From: an uncultured Bacilli bacterium
GTDB lineage: Bacteria; Bacillota_I; Bacilli_A; RF39; UBA660
Reading direction: 5' to 3'
NCBI GenBank assembly: GCA_947588685.1
Contig: CANPYM010000001.1
Location: 64,479 to 128,478, forward strand
DNA: 64,000 bases
Part shown: positions 51,871-60,728 of the stretch, one piece after another
Numbering within the stretch: the stretch's first letter is position 1
Layout of the letters: each line of letters opens with the position of its first letter
Notes under the pieces: model-generated
Seen by the model: only the letters and a program-made list of their open reading frames with translations
Told to the model about the DNA's origin: nothing
The model's database searches: none
Made by a program: the position numbers and the translations under genes

Positions 51871-53194
51871 CTTTTGGAATATTTAATTTTTCCCTTAGTT
51901 TTTGTTCATACTCTTCTTCTAAAAGATATATTTCCTTACTACTCATAAATAGGATAACAGCATTTTCATATTCTAACAATTTATCAGCCATACCCTGTTC
52001 AATGTAATCACCATTATCAAGGCCATTAATAATGGTATAAGCATCAACTCCTGGATAATCTTCTGGGCTTTCCCGGTCATAATTAATATCCATAACATAA
52101 GCTTTATCAGCTAAGTTTAAAGAACGAACAAACTCATCTTTAAAATCTTGAACCCGTGAAAAAGTATGAGGTTTAAATACTGCAATAACTTGTTTGTCAG
52201 GATATTTTTGGCGGGCTGATTTAATGGTTACCGCCACCTCTGTTGGGTGGTGAGCATAATCATCAATAAGAACATTATCTCCGATAAATGTCTCTTTAAA
52301 ACGTCTTTCAGCACCTTCAAAAGTTTTTAATAATTTTGAAACATCTTTAGCTTCATAGCGTTCGTAGTAACAAACACCAATTGCTGCCAAAGCATTTAGG
52401 AGCATATGTTTACCAAATAATGGTAAATCAAAATGACCATAATATTCATCTTCAATAAAGACGTCAAAACTTGTGCCATCATTGCGATACTCAATGTTTC
52501 TAGCTTGAATATCATTATCTTCAGCAATACCATAGTAATAAACAGGTTTAGAAAGTTCTAATGAATGGGTATAAGGATTATCTCCACAAATAATATCCAT
52601 TTTTGATGCTTTATTAGCAAACTCTTGGTAAGCGCTAATAACATCATCAATATCTTTAAAGTAATCCATATGATCTAATTCAATATTAGTTATAATAACA
52701 TATTCAGGTTCATATTCTAAGAAATGTCTTCGATATTCACATGACTCTAAAATAAACTTTTTATTTTCTAGATTAGCGTGACCCCGGCCATCACCAATCA
52801 AATAGTTACAACCATCAATATTATTGATGATATGGCTTAACATCGCCGTTGTTGTCGTCTTACCATGACAACCAGCAATAGAAACAGTCTCCCATTTTTT
52901 AGTTAATTTACCTAGCATTTCGTGATACTCATAGATTCGAAGATCTAACTCATGCGCTTTAACTAATTCGTGATGATCACTTCTTATAGCTGATGAAAAG
53001 ACAACAATTGTATCTTTATCTAAAGCGTCATTTGCTTCTGTATAAATCTTAATATTGCGTTCAAGTAACTTATCTTCAGTAAAACGATGTTCACTCGCAT
53101 CATCATAACCAATTACTTCATAGCCTAAATCATCTAAGATCATAGCTAGAGCACTCATACCAGCACCTTTTATACCTATCAAGTAATATTTCAT
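51857..53194 (-). CDS. murC: UDP-N-acetylmuramate--L-alanine ligase
   Basis: 445 residues. N-terminal Rossmann GIKGAGMSALAMIL (binds UDP-MurNAc), ATP loop SIAGCHGKTTTTAM, central ITNIELDHMDYF and C-terminal IDDYAHHPTEV, FKPHTFSR. First amino acid addition in peptidoglycan synthesis; shows that the host makes a wall. Monocistronic here, away from any dcw cluster. Confidence 0.96.
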   Translation of the reverse strand: MKYYLIGIKGAGMSALAMILDDLGYEVIGYDDASEHRFTEDKLLERNIKIYTEANDALDKDTIVVFSSAIRSDHHELVKAHELDLRIYEYHEMLGKLTKKWETVSIAGCHGKTTTTAMLSHIINNIDGCNYLIGDGRGHANLENKKFILESCEYRRHFLEYEPEYVIITNIELDHMDYFKDIDDVISAYQEFANKASKMDIICGDNPYTHSLELSKPVYYYGIAEDNDIQARNIEYRNDGTSFDVFIEDEYYGHFDLPLFGKHMLLNALAAIGVCYYERYEAKDVSKLLKTFEGAERRFKETFIGDNVLIDDYAHHPTEVAVTIKSARQKYPDKQVIAVFKPHTFSRVQDFKDEFVRSLNLADKAYVMDINYDRESPEDYPGVDAYTIINGLDNGDYIEQGMADKLLEYENAVILFMSSKEIYLLEEEYEQKLREKLNIPKEEDK

Positions 53195-53267
53195 AATATC
53201 CTCTCCTAAAGTCCTTTTTATACTACCAATATAATTATATCAAAAGTTAAAAAAAAAATATACATAA

Positions 53268-54161
53268 TTATATTTTCTTTTTTATTTTTGGTGTCTTAAC
53301 GGGAACGACAATTTCACTAGCGACACTGACACCCTTTAGTAATGGTAAATGTCTAACAACTAATTCATCAGTATAACCATCGCTATCTTGAATAAAAGTA
53401 ATATCTAAAAAGCCCGTACTAATAACATCTTCATGGAAACGACTATTAAGTAAGGCAGGAACACCAATAATATTATCGTGAATGTCAAATAGATGACTAT
53501 GTCCTTTTAAAATAATTCTAGCATCGCGAATAATTTCTGGCTGTTTGACAAAAACAAGATCGTGCTGTAACCAAAGAAGATCTTTACCTAATTGAACTTT
53601 CCCAATACCATAGCCTAAGTTGATGAAATCAGGTCGAACCGCTAATCGTTTTTGAATGTCAAAATGTTGACTTTCCATAATTGATAAATCATGATTTCCA
53701 TATAACATTAGAAAAACCATATTAGAGTTGTATGGCCAATTTTTAAGAAGTCTTGTTACCTGTTCTTCTAAGGTTGAACATGTAAGTGGTCTTCGGTAAA
53801 CTAACCCTTCAAAAATATCACCTAAAACGAAAACGATATGAATGTCATTTCTAATCGCATAGTTAATAACATCATCAATAACATTCATTCCATCATTTAA
53901 AACACCAACATGGATATCAGCAATAGCTAAAGCCCTTAAAGATTGACTAGTTGGCATAATCGTCAAAGGTTTTTCCTCAAGGTTTTTCGTAAAGTAATAA
54001 TGAATAGCTCCTAAATCATTAACAAAGCGACGAATAACATAGCCTTCATTTTCAAGCATTCTTAAAACAACGCCAACTTTTTTTTCACTTTGATTGGTTA
54101 ACGCTGACAGTTTTTGTAATGTTGTTCCATGGTTTATTTCATTCAAAATTACTTCTTTCAT
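53268..54161 (-). CDS. Metallophosphoesterase with winged-helix N-terminus
   Basis: 297 residues. Residues 1 to about 55 form a winged-helix-like unit (TTLQKLSALTNQSEKKVGVV then RMLENEGYVIRR). The C-terminal calcineurin-like domain has ADIHVGVLND, LGDIFEG, LYGNHDLS, LQHDL and KGHSHLF. The motif set resembles archaeal DNA polymerase D small subunit and Mre11-like enzymes, so a DNA or RNA substrate is plausible. C-terminal tail is basic (KIKKKI). Confidence 0.75.
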   Translation of the reverse strand: MKEVILNEINHGTTLQKLSALTNQSEKKVGVVLRMLENEGYVIRRFVNDLGAIHYYFTKNLEEKPLTIMPTSQSLRALAIADIHVGVLNDGMNVIDDVINYAIRNDIHIVFVLGDIFEGLVYRRPLTCSTLEEQVTRLLKNWPYNSNMVFLMLYGNHDLSIMESQHFDIQKRLAVRPDFINLGYGIGKVQLGKDLLWLQHDLVFVKQPEIIRDARIILKGHSHLFDIHDNIIGVPALLNSRFHEDVISTGFLDITFIQDSDGYTDELVVRHLPLLKGVSVASEIVVPVKTPKIKKKI

Positions 54162-54176
54162 ATCTACTCCTAAAGA

Positions 54177-54207
54177 AAAAGGACTACGTATGGCAATAGT
54201 CCTCCCC
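54177..54207 (-). terminator. Terminator of WXG100 operon
   Basis: GGACTA-TTGCCATACG-TAGTCC followed by TTTTT on the leftward strand, 40 bases after the last WXG100-type gene. Confidence 0.65.
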
Positions 54208-54246
54208 CTTAATTAAATTGTCTCATCGCTCCGTGTGCTATATATG

Positions 54247-54615
54247 TTACTCATTATTGTCCTCTTTGTCAAGAGTTAATGGGACAAAAATTCTTGAATC
54301 ACTATAGTCTGGTACGGTTAGATTTAAATTAGCTAAAATATCATTTTGAATTTTTTCATCTAAATATTTATAACCATCAGTTACATCCGTAATAAATAAT
54401 ATAGCTCGTTCTAATTCTTCATATATTTGATTAAAATTATCTTTTAATTTTTCATACTGGTTAAGAACATAAATTGATCCTTCACCAGCCCATACTTCAT
54501 CGCTTGATAGTTTTATCATTTCGCTTGATACATTATCTAAAATATCTTTTAATTCTTCCGTTAACGAATACATTTTAATAACATTTTCTTCAATGGCTGG
54601 ATAGGATAGTTTCAT
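54247..54615 (-). CDS. WXG100-like protein (long)
   Basis: 122 residues. A WxG turn (DEVWAGEGSIY) at about residue 42 joins two amphipathic helices, with an added acidic C-terminal tail. WXG100 proteins are four-helix-bundle dimers exported by type VII systems. Overlaps the upstream WXG100 gene by four bases (ATGA), the usual arrangement for a heterodimer pair. Confidence 0.72.
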   Translation of the reverse strand: MKLSYPAIEENVIKMYSLTEELKDILDNVSSEMIKLSSDEVWAGEGSIYVLNQYEKLKDNFNQIYEELERAILFITDVTDGYKYLDEKIQNDILANLNLTVPDYSDSRIFVPLTLDKEDNNE

Positions 54616-54914
54616 TCTGTATGACCCCCATTATAATGCTCAAGCGTACTACTTTCTAAAAGAGCATAAATGTTGGCGGCATCTTTAATATAAAGACCAT
54701 AAGCATTAATAATTTTAGCTAGTTCTGGTAAATGTGATATATAATTTTCTTTTAAAAGAGTAATATATCTTGTCGCATCGGCACCCTGCCAATCGTTGAT
54801 AATTTCATCAATTTGATTTTCTAGTTCTTTTGCTCTATTAGCAAACTCTGATGCGTTGTTCATGATGTTATCACCAATAATTTTCATTCTTGAACTATCA
54901 GCTTTAACTTTCAC
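54612..54914 (-). CDS. WXG100-family protein
   Basis: 100 residues from GTG 54914 (GGTGAGACAC spacing), the exact family length. Central INDWQGADATRYITLLKENY has the W-x-G turn; flanks are amphipathic helices. A C-terminal Y-x-x-x-D/E signal is not clear (YIKDAANIYALLESS). Starts inside the end of the NlpC/P60-like gene. No EssC ATPase is in the window. Confidence 0.8.
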   Translation of the reverse strand: MKVKADSSRMKIIGDNIMNNASEFANRAKELENQIDEIINDWQGADATRYITLLKENYISHLPELAKIINAYGLYIKDAANIYALLESSTLEHYNGGHTE

Positions 54915-56409
54915 GTGTCTCACCAACCTTAAAATTATCCTTATTAGAATAGTAATCTTCCATTAAAACAATTCCATCATAGCGATGATTATGAACAAAA
55001 TCTTCCATATTTTCCTTCGTTACAACTAATCCCTCTTTTAAATTACGTTCTTCAGCTACGGTTATAGTTTCTTTATCCTTATCGATATTGGTAATAATTG
55101 CCATATGGTTTTTACCAGCATAAAGAAGATCACCGGCTTTAACAAAGGCACTTAATAAGTTTTTCTTTGTAAACTTTAAAACATCGCCTAATGGCTTTAG
55201 TGATGAGACATTATCTAAAGAAGCATTATAGCCACCATTATTTAATGACCATTCAACAAAACCGGTTGCATCCAAGCCATAAGGGTGAAAAGAACCATTT
55301 GGTTGATCTTTACTTCCTTTAGCCTCAATTTTTTGCGCACTACCCCAATCACTATTGACGCCTAATTCTTTACTCTTACCGCCAAAGAAATAAGGAACAT
55401 TACCTAATTCAGCTAAATAGGTAGCTGCCGCTACAACGGCTTCACGGTGTCCTACCCCACCACTTTTATCAATCGTCATTCGTAATTTTTTATTTTTATT
55501 TTCTTTAGTTGAAGAATCTAAACTAATATTTTTTTCTCTTTGTAAATTATGATTAGCAACATTCATAAGCCGTGTATAAGAAGCATTATATTCATCTAAA
55601 TCCGGTAGTTTATTTAAAATAGTTAAGATGGCGCTACTATGAATAACACTAGGTTTAATATGTAACGCTAAAGCCCGCTCTAAAGAAGTACTATCATTGA
55701 TATATAATTCTAAACTACTATCCATTCTTTTAAAACATGATAAAACCTCATCATATGCTCGGTCCGTTTGATAAGCATAACCTTCAAAGAGCTCTGTTAA
55801 ATCACTATTAATATAAACATCTCTTGCTTCTCTTTTAAACTTATCTTCCATATATTTAACAAAATTACGAGCCGATTCTAGTGACAAGGTATCGACTTCT
55901 AATGTTGTATAGTAATTGATTGTATATGGAATTCTTTTATTACCTTCTGGTACCCGATAAGTTGTAAAAGCACTTTTCATATTTTCAATAATGATGTGGC
56001 TTGATGATATATCTTGTTTTAACTGATTTACTTGCGTTGTTTCTTCTTTAATTTTTCCTTGAATTGTGACATCTAATTCTATCGCGCCATTAGCTTCTAA
56101 GTTAGCAGCTAACGCCATATCTTCAGCTAAAGTTTTTTCTAAAGTCTCAAGTCGTAAATCTTTCTCTAAAACGTCTTGCTCCCGTTCAAGAATCTTAATT
56201 TGATAAATAAGAATCCTTTTTAAGAAATCGATTAGCTCATCAATATTACTTATCTCTTGTAAAATAATATTTCGTAAAATAGAACTACATGTGTAGCAAT
56301 TTAAAACGATATCCTTTAAATCTGATAAGTCATAGTCATCTAACGCAATATAACAATTATTAGCTTTAATTCGTAAGTTTTCAACAATTTGACGATTCTT
56401 GATATACAT
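54904..56409 (-). CDS. NlpC/P60-like protein with catalytic Cys replaced by Ala
   Basis: 501 residues from ATG 56409 (GAGGAG site); a longer frame would overlap the upstream gene. Long helical N-terminal part with coiled coil (RLETLEKTLAEDMALAANLE), no signal peptide. C-terminal domain follows the NlpC/P60 pattern: AVVAAATYLAELGNVPYFFG, then PYGLDATGFVEWSLNN where DCSG(F/L)V is expected, and GDLLYAGKNHMAIITNI with the His. Ala381 (codon GCA at 55269..55267) replaces the nucleophile, so hydrolase activity should be lost. Operon with the WXG100 pair suggests a secreted partner or structural factor. Confidence 0.75.
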   Translation of the reverse strand: MYIKNRQIVENLRIKANNCYIALDDYDLSDLKDIVLNCYTCSSILRNIILQEISNIDELIDFLKRILIYQIKILEREQDVLEKDLRLETLEKTLAEDMALAANLEANGAIELDVTIQGKIKEETTQVNQLKQDISSSHIIIENMKSAFTTYRVPEGNKRIPYTINYYTTLEVDTLSLESARNFVKYMEDKFKREARDVYINSDLTELFEGYAYQTDRAYDEVLSCFKRMDSSLELYINDSTSLERALALHIKPSVIHSSAILTILNKLPDLDEYNASYTRLMNVANHNLQREKNISLDSSTKENKNKKLRMTIDKSGGVGHREAVVAAATYLAELGNVPYFFGGKSKELGVNSDWGSAQKIEAKGSKDQPNGSFHPYGLDATGFVEWSLNNGGYNASLDNVSSLKPLGDVLKFTKKNLLSAFVKAGDLLYAGKNHMAIITNIDKDKETITVAEERNLKEGLVVTKENMEDFVHNHRYDGIVLMEDYYSNKDNFKVGETRES

Positions 56410-56464
56410 AAGAGCCACTCCTCTATTATCAATTATAAATAAAAAAAGAGAAAATAGCAATCTA

Positions 56465-57280
56465 TTAACTCTTAAAACGATTAAGTCGAAGACGTGGAAT
56501 AAAGTTTTCGGCAAAACGATAATCATCACGATTTTTAATATATAAATAACCAATAATGGAAAAAACACTAGCGCCAATAAAGTTGACTAACAAGTCTTTC
56601 ATCGTATCTCTTAAGCCAATATCTAAATATCCGCCATCAATTTTAACATCTTTGGTCTTTGTTACAACTACCGTATATTCAATATCCTTAACTTCAATTG
56701 GAACATTTTCGCCAGTTTCATTTAATTTAACCGAATTAAAACTTTGAATAATACGATCTTTTTGCATATCTTTAGCTAAAAGCATATCAGCGCCATATTC
56801 AAAGAACTCCCATAAAACACCGATTGTCATCGAAAAGCAAAATGAGACTAACACCACAAAAGATGGTGTTAAATTAATATGAAAGCGTTCCGTTTGATTT
56901 AAAATATCAATCAAAGAAAAACCAATCGCGCCACATAAAAAACCATTAATGGTATGAAGCATCGTATCCCATTCTGCAAATAAGCCATAAAAGTTTTGAA
57001 CTTCCCCTAGTATTTCTGCACTAAAAATAAATAGATAGACAATCGTCTCTAAAAGATTAGGTAGTTCAATCTTTAACTTTTGATTGACAAAAGCCGGTAT
57101 TAAGAAAAGAATCAATGTTAATATACATAAAAATGCATTACCATAATTACCTTTAATAAATTGCATAACCATTGAAATAATGACAAGCAATCTAAGTAAG
57201 ACATAGACTGTCAATTTTGTTTTACTGGTTTCTTTAATAGCCTTTTTTATTTTTCGTTTAACTTGTTTTTTCTGTTTCAT
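56465..57280 (-). CDS. Multi-pass membrane protein (DUF2238-like)
   Basis: 271 residues, about seven hydrophobic segments after a basic N-terminus (KKQVKRKIKKAIKE). EWDTMLHTINGFLCGAIGFS and IGVLWEFFEYGADMLL are reminiscent of DUF2238/YjdJ-like membrane proteins (W-D-x-x-x-H ... E-x-x-E). A soluble beta loop sits between the last helices. First in the operon that leads to the dead NlpC/P60 and WXG100 genes. Confidence 0.6.
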   Translation of the reverse strand: MKQKKQVKRKIKKAIKETSKTKLTVYVLLRLLVIISMVMQFIKGNYGNAFLCILTLILFLIPAFVNQKLKIELPNLLETIVYLFIFSAEILGEVQNFYGLFAEWDTMLHTINGFLCGAIGFSLIDILNQTERFHINLTPSFVVLVSFCFSMTIGVLWEFFEYGADMLLAKDMQKDRIIQSFNSVKLNETGENVPIEVKDIEYTVVVTKTKDVKIDGGYLDIGLRDTMKDLLVNFIGASVFSIIGYLYIKNRDDYRFAENFIPRLRLNRFKS

Positions 57281-57295
57281 AACTCACCAACTTAA

Positions 57296-57787
57296 TTATT
57301 CCTTATTACTAAGACTAACGCCTAAAATAGCTGCTCCTGCAGCAATAGCAACACCAACAATAGCACCCTTATATTTAGCAATAGATTTTAAGAAAGTTTT
57401 ATGTTCATTATCATGTAAAGCCATTTTATCAACAATTTCAATCATTTGTTTATTTATCCTATCTTTATTTTTGGCTGTTAATGACTTATCATTTAACTGC
57501 TTTTCTAAAGATTTTAAAACTTCTTGATAAGAAGCAATCACTTCCTTTGTTGTTCCGGTTGCCTCACTAATAGCTTTATCGCATGTCAAACTTAAACTTT
57601 TAACCATCGAAATAGCCATATCAGCATAATCAGGAAACTTACTAATAATAGCAAGAGCTACTTCCTTACTCATCTTGGGAATTAAAGAGACAAACTCAAC
57701 AATTTTATCTTTTGATAAAGAACGAAAATCAGTAATATTAAGTATTTCCTTAACTTTATCCTCAGTTAACAATTCATTTTTCTTCAT
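57296..57787 (-). CDS. Helical protein with C-terminal membrane anchor
   Basis: 163 residues, helical, ending in AIVGVAIAAGAAILGVSL as a single membrane segment. No family recognised. Upstream neighbour of the membrane and WXG100 operon, 15 bases before the next gene. Confidence 0.62.
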   Translation of the reverse strand: MKKNELLTEDKVKEILNITDFRSLSKDKIVEFVSLIPKMSKEVALAIISKFPDYADMAISMVKSLSLTCDKAISEATGTTKEVIASYQEVLKSLEKQLNDKSLTAKNKDRINKQMIEIVDKMALHDNEHKTFLKSIAKYKGAIVGVAIAAGAAILGVSLSNKE

Positions 57788-57925
57788 ACTTACTCCTAAC
57801 TATTAAGTATTATACCATAAATAACTTTTAAAGTTAAAAGAGTTAGTGAAATAAGCACAAATGGACATTTTTATTAAGATATAGTAAAATAATCGATATA
57901 AGTAATAGTTAAGAAAGGTGATTTG

Positions 57926-58459
57926 ATGATGGTTGTTGAAGTAGGATTAAAATTAGATAAAGCACTTATATATTATCATGATATGTTAATAAAACATGGA
58001 CTTAAGCCTTATTTTGCGTGTGTTACACACGACATTTATTATACGGATAAAGACTTAAATGGTAAATCTGAAAAAGAGATGAAAGATAGCTGTATAAGAT
58101 TAAGATTTTGTGATGGCATAAATAAAGATAGTATGGATAATGAAGGACTTAAAAAGGAAGAAGACGAGCTTATCAAGAAAGGTTATAAAAAAGTTTTTGA
58201 TACCATTAAGTTTGATTTTCAATATGATCATGAGACAATGAAAAGCAAAGTACAACTTCAGGATATTAAAGATGTTGGTCTATTAGTTTATTATGATAAT
58301 CCTGATTATTATGACCTACCTTTAGATGAACAAAGAAAAAAATTAATTGATGAATTAAATAGTTATGGTTTTAATTTTACTTATGATACCCCAGGAGTAG
58401 ATAAATTAAGAACACTTTATTATCAAGAAGAAATGTATAGTGAAAATCAAAATGCATAA
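57926..58459 (+). CDS. Possible CYTH-like protein
   Basis: 177 residues from ATG 57926 (AAAGGTGATT site). VEVGLKLDKALIYYHDMLIK, THDIYYTDKDL and SCIRLRFC follow the order of CYTH-domain proteins (ExExK-type strand, then a D-x-Y-Y-D-T-like turn, then R-x-R strand), but the first motif is imperfect. The family binds organic phosphates (class IV adenylate cyclase, ThTPase). Low-confidence call. Confidence 0.45.
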   Translation: MMVVEVGLKLDKALIYYHDMLIKHGLKPYFACVTHDIYYTDKDLNGKSEKEMKDSCIRLRFCDGINKDSMDNEGLKKEEDELIKKGYKKVFDTIKFDFQYDHETMKSKVQLQDIKDVGLLVYYDNPDYYDLPLDEQRKKLIDELNSYGFNFTYDTPGVDKLRTLYYQEEMYSENQNA

Positions 58460-58492
58460 AAAAAGGTTGATTATTCAACCTTTTTTTAAATT
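58460..58492. terminator. Bidirectional terminator
   Basis: AAAAAGGTTGA-TTAT-TCAACCTTTTT between convergent genes. Confidence 0.75.
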
Positions 58493-58974
58493 TCAATTAA
58501 TTCGTATTCTCTAGAACCAATACCTAACTCACTAGCCGCTTCAATCGTATGAACACCATGTCTAGAATTAATTCTTTCAAGTAGATGATCACGGCCTGGG
58601 TCATCTGAATTAGTTACTAAATCAATACAAGCTTGATCAATCGCTACAGGATCTAAACTAGCTAAAATGCCGATATCTTGCATACAAGGATCTTCAGCAA
58701 CATTACAGCAATCGCAATCAACACTCATATTAGCCATAACATTAATATAAGCAATATTATCTTTAAAGTGATTAACAACACTAGATGCAGCATCAGCCAT
58801 TGCTTCTAAGAAAGAATCTTGATCTTGACTAAACATATCTTCATAAGATCCTTCATGGCCACAGCAGTGGATAACTCTTTTACCATGACCAGATGCAACA
58901 CCGATAGAAAGTTGCTTTAAAGCTCCTCCGTATCCTCCCAGGTGAATACTTTTTATGCAAATTGGTTCTATCAT
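58486..58974 (-). pseudogene. DUF362 protein, N-terminally truncated duplicate
   Basis: 162 residues matching the last 160 or so residues of the full gene at 60724..61596 at roughly 85% identity (GGYGGALKQLSIGVASGHGK; NMSVDCDCCNVAEDPCM; DPVAIDQACIDLV). The match begins abruptly at GGYGG; the first 12 residues (MIEPICIKSIHL) are unrelated. Nucleotides differ at many third positions, so the split is not recent. An AAAGGGAT site precedes its ATG, so a half-protein may be made, but the N-terminal half of the domain is missing. Confidence 0.8.
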
Positions 58975-58983
58975 ATAATCCCT

Positions 58984-59085
58984 TTATTGTTGTACCATAC
59001 TTTCGTGTGATTTTATGTAGTTAATAACTTTTACAAAGTCATCATTATATTTAAATTCAATTTTAATATTTCCACTCTCTTTCAT
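58984..59085 (-). other. Short frame, likely gene remnant
   Basis: 33 codons (MKESGNIKIEFKYNDDFVKV to VQQ) with no ribosome binding site, just upstream of the truncated DUF362 copy. It looks like the end of another gene at the recombination junction. Confidence 0.35.
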
Positions 59086-59159
59086 GTAAATATTTTTTAC
59101 TAAACTAATTAATATCTTACAATTTAAATTTTATATATTTTTATTTTTTGAATTAATTG

Positions 59160-60599
59160 TCAAACTCTGTTGTAGTCTTCTTCTTCCGAGCTAATTTCCT
59201 CATCAATATCCAACATTTTTATTAATTTCTTTTGCAATCTCTTTCCAACATAGCATATATAATAATTATCACGCTTAACCAAATTAAACATGATTTCCTC
59301 ATCGTTCTTATAAGCATTAATTAATCTATTATTATAAAAATTGCAATATAGAGGGGCATCTTCAATTACATTTATAATATATTCTCTATCATTAAATAAC
59401 TCATCACTCAAATAATCTATTGCCTCATCATTTTTATATATTTCTTTTTTCATAACATCTTTATCTTTAGAATATTTATGAATTGTTTCACTATTAGTAT
59501 AAACAATTGAAAAATCATATTTTAAATATAATTCTTCCATGTATCTAGAATCGTTTTTTATTTCATCTTCTAAATACTGGGCTACATCTTTTTTGACACT
59601 TAATACTTTTTCTATCATATTTTTATCATTTTTATATTTTGGGGGTAAAAATTTATAATCATCGATATTGCATTTTAAAGCTTTTTTTATTATTCCGGGA
59701 TCATTTTTTAATCTATCACTAACATATTCAAGAAAGCCATAATCAACTGCAAGAATAATTTCTTTTATTTCTGTTGTTTTTGCTTTTTTGCTTCTTTTTC
59801 CTTCTTTTATTTTTTCTTCTAATGTTTTTAAAACTATTTCTTTATCATCTTTAAACTTTTCATCTAAACAGTAAAATAAATTTGGGGCTTTTGTCATTAA
59901 TTTTAAAATAAAATTTTTATTATGTTTTAATTCCTCACTAATATATTTATACTCAAATCTATCTATATTTTCTAATATAAAATTTTCATCATTTCGTAAA
60001 TCTTTACCTATTAAAGATGGAAACTCTTTAACTTTAATTTTCGCAAAATAATCCTTATCATTTCTTACTTCATCAGATACATATTCTAACACATCACAAA
60101 AGATTTCATCTTCATCTATATACCATTCATCACTATGTAGTGAATATTTAAAATTCATACCTAACTTTAATAGTTGATTAACAAATTCTGGTACTTTAAA
60201 ATAATCTAAACTACAATCATCTAGTATAAAATCTTCTTCCATAAAATTATCAATATCTTTTAAATTTTCTTCATCATATTCAATATAATTAGCGTATATA
60301 GTTGTAAATGTATCAAAATCAATATCTCCATCAAATATACTTTCACTTTTACCATATCTTAGTACCATTTCACTAACAAACTCATCATCATTTAAATTAG
60401 ATAATTCATACTTCTTTTTTAATAAATCCATTAAAGATTTATAAACATTATATCTAGTATACTTTTCTTCCGTTATTAAAAAATTTTGTATAGTCTCATT
60501 TAGTTCTCCATCATCTTCATTATCTTTATTTTCCATAAGATAGGTTTTAAAATCTAAATATTTTTCTAATAATAGTTCATATAAATTTATTGATAACAT
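59160..60599 (-). CDS. DUF4116-repeat protein
   Basis: 479 residues with at least eight degenerate repeats of about 45 to 50 residues: RLKNDPGIIKKALKCNIDDY, KYKNDKNMIEKVLSVKKDVA, ELFNDREYIINVIEDAPLYC, EELKHNKNFILKLMTKAPNL. The 'L+xDxxxxxxxL' pattern is DUF4116, a helical-repeat module of unknown function common in gut Firmicutes and protists. No signal peptide. It sits exactly between the truncated and complete DUF362 copies. Confidence 0.8.
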   Translation of the reverse strand: MLSINLYELLLEKYLDFKTYLMENKDNEDDGELNETIQNFLITEEKYTRYNVYKSLMDLLKKKYELSNLNDDEFVSEMVLRYGKSESIFDGDIDFDTFTTIYANYIEYDEENLKDIDNFMEEDFILDDCSLDYFKVPEFVNQLLKLGMNFKYSLHSDEWYIDEDEIFCDVLEYVSDEVRNDKDYFAKIKVKEFPSLIGKDLRNDENFILENIDRFEYKYISEELKHNKNFILKLMTKAPNLFYCLDEKFKDDKEIVLKTLEEKIKEGKRSKKAKTTEIKEIILAVDYGFLEYVSDRLKNDPGIIKKALKCNIDDYKFLPPKYKNDKNMIEKVLSVKKDVAQYLEDEIKNDSRYMEELYLKYDFSIVYTNSETIHKYSKDKDVMKKEIYKNDEAIDYLSDELFNDREYIINVIEDAPLYCNFYNNRLINAYKNDEEIMFNLVKRDNYYICYVGKRLQKKLIKMLDIDEEISSEEEDYNRV

Positions 60600-60699
60600 A
60601 TTTATATCTCCTTCTTTATTAGATAATTAATTCATCATCTGAAAATAATTCAAATGATTTTTCCTTTAAATCAGCTTAATAAACTTTGATTAATGCAGA

Positions 60700-60728
60700 A
60701 AAATCATTGATTTCTCAATGATTTTATA
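60700..60728 (-). terminator. Terminator after complete DUF362 gene
   Basis: AAATCATTGA-GAAA-TCAATGATTT followed by Ts on the leftward strand. The gap 60600..60699 shows nothing else. Confidence 0.65.

Noticed and set aside
54162-54246. Riboswitch before the 53268 phosphoesterase gene
   Set aside because: The only stable element is the terminator of the WXG100 operon; no known aptamer core is visible.
56410-56577. Membrane-type N-terminal extension of the NlpC/P60-like protein
   Set aside because: It overlaps the end of the upstream membrane protein gene; ATG 56409 has a good GAGGAG site.
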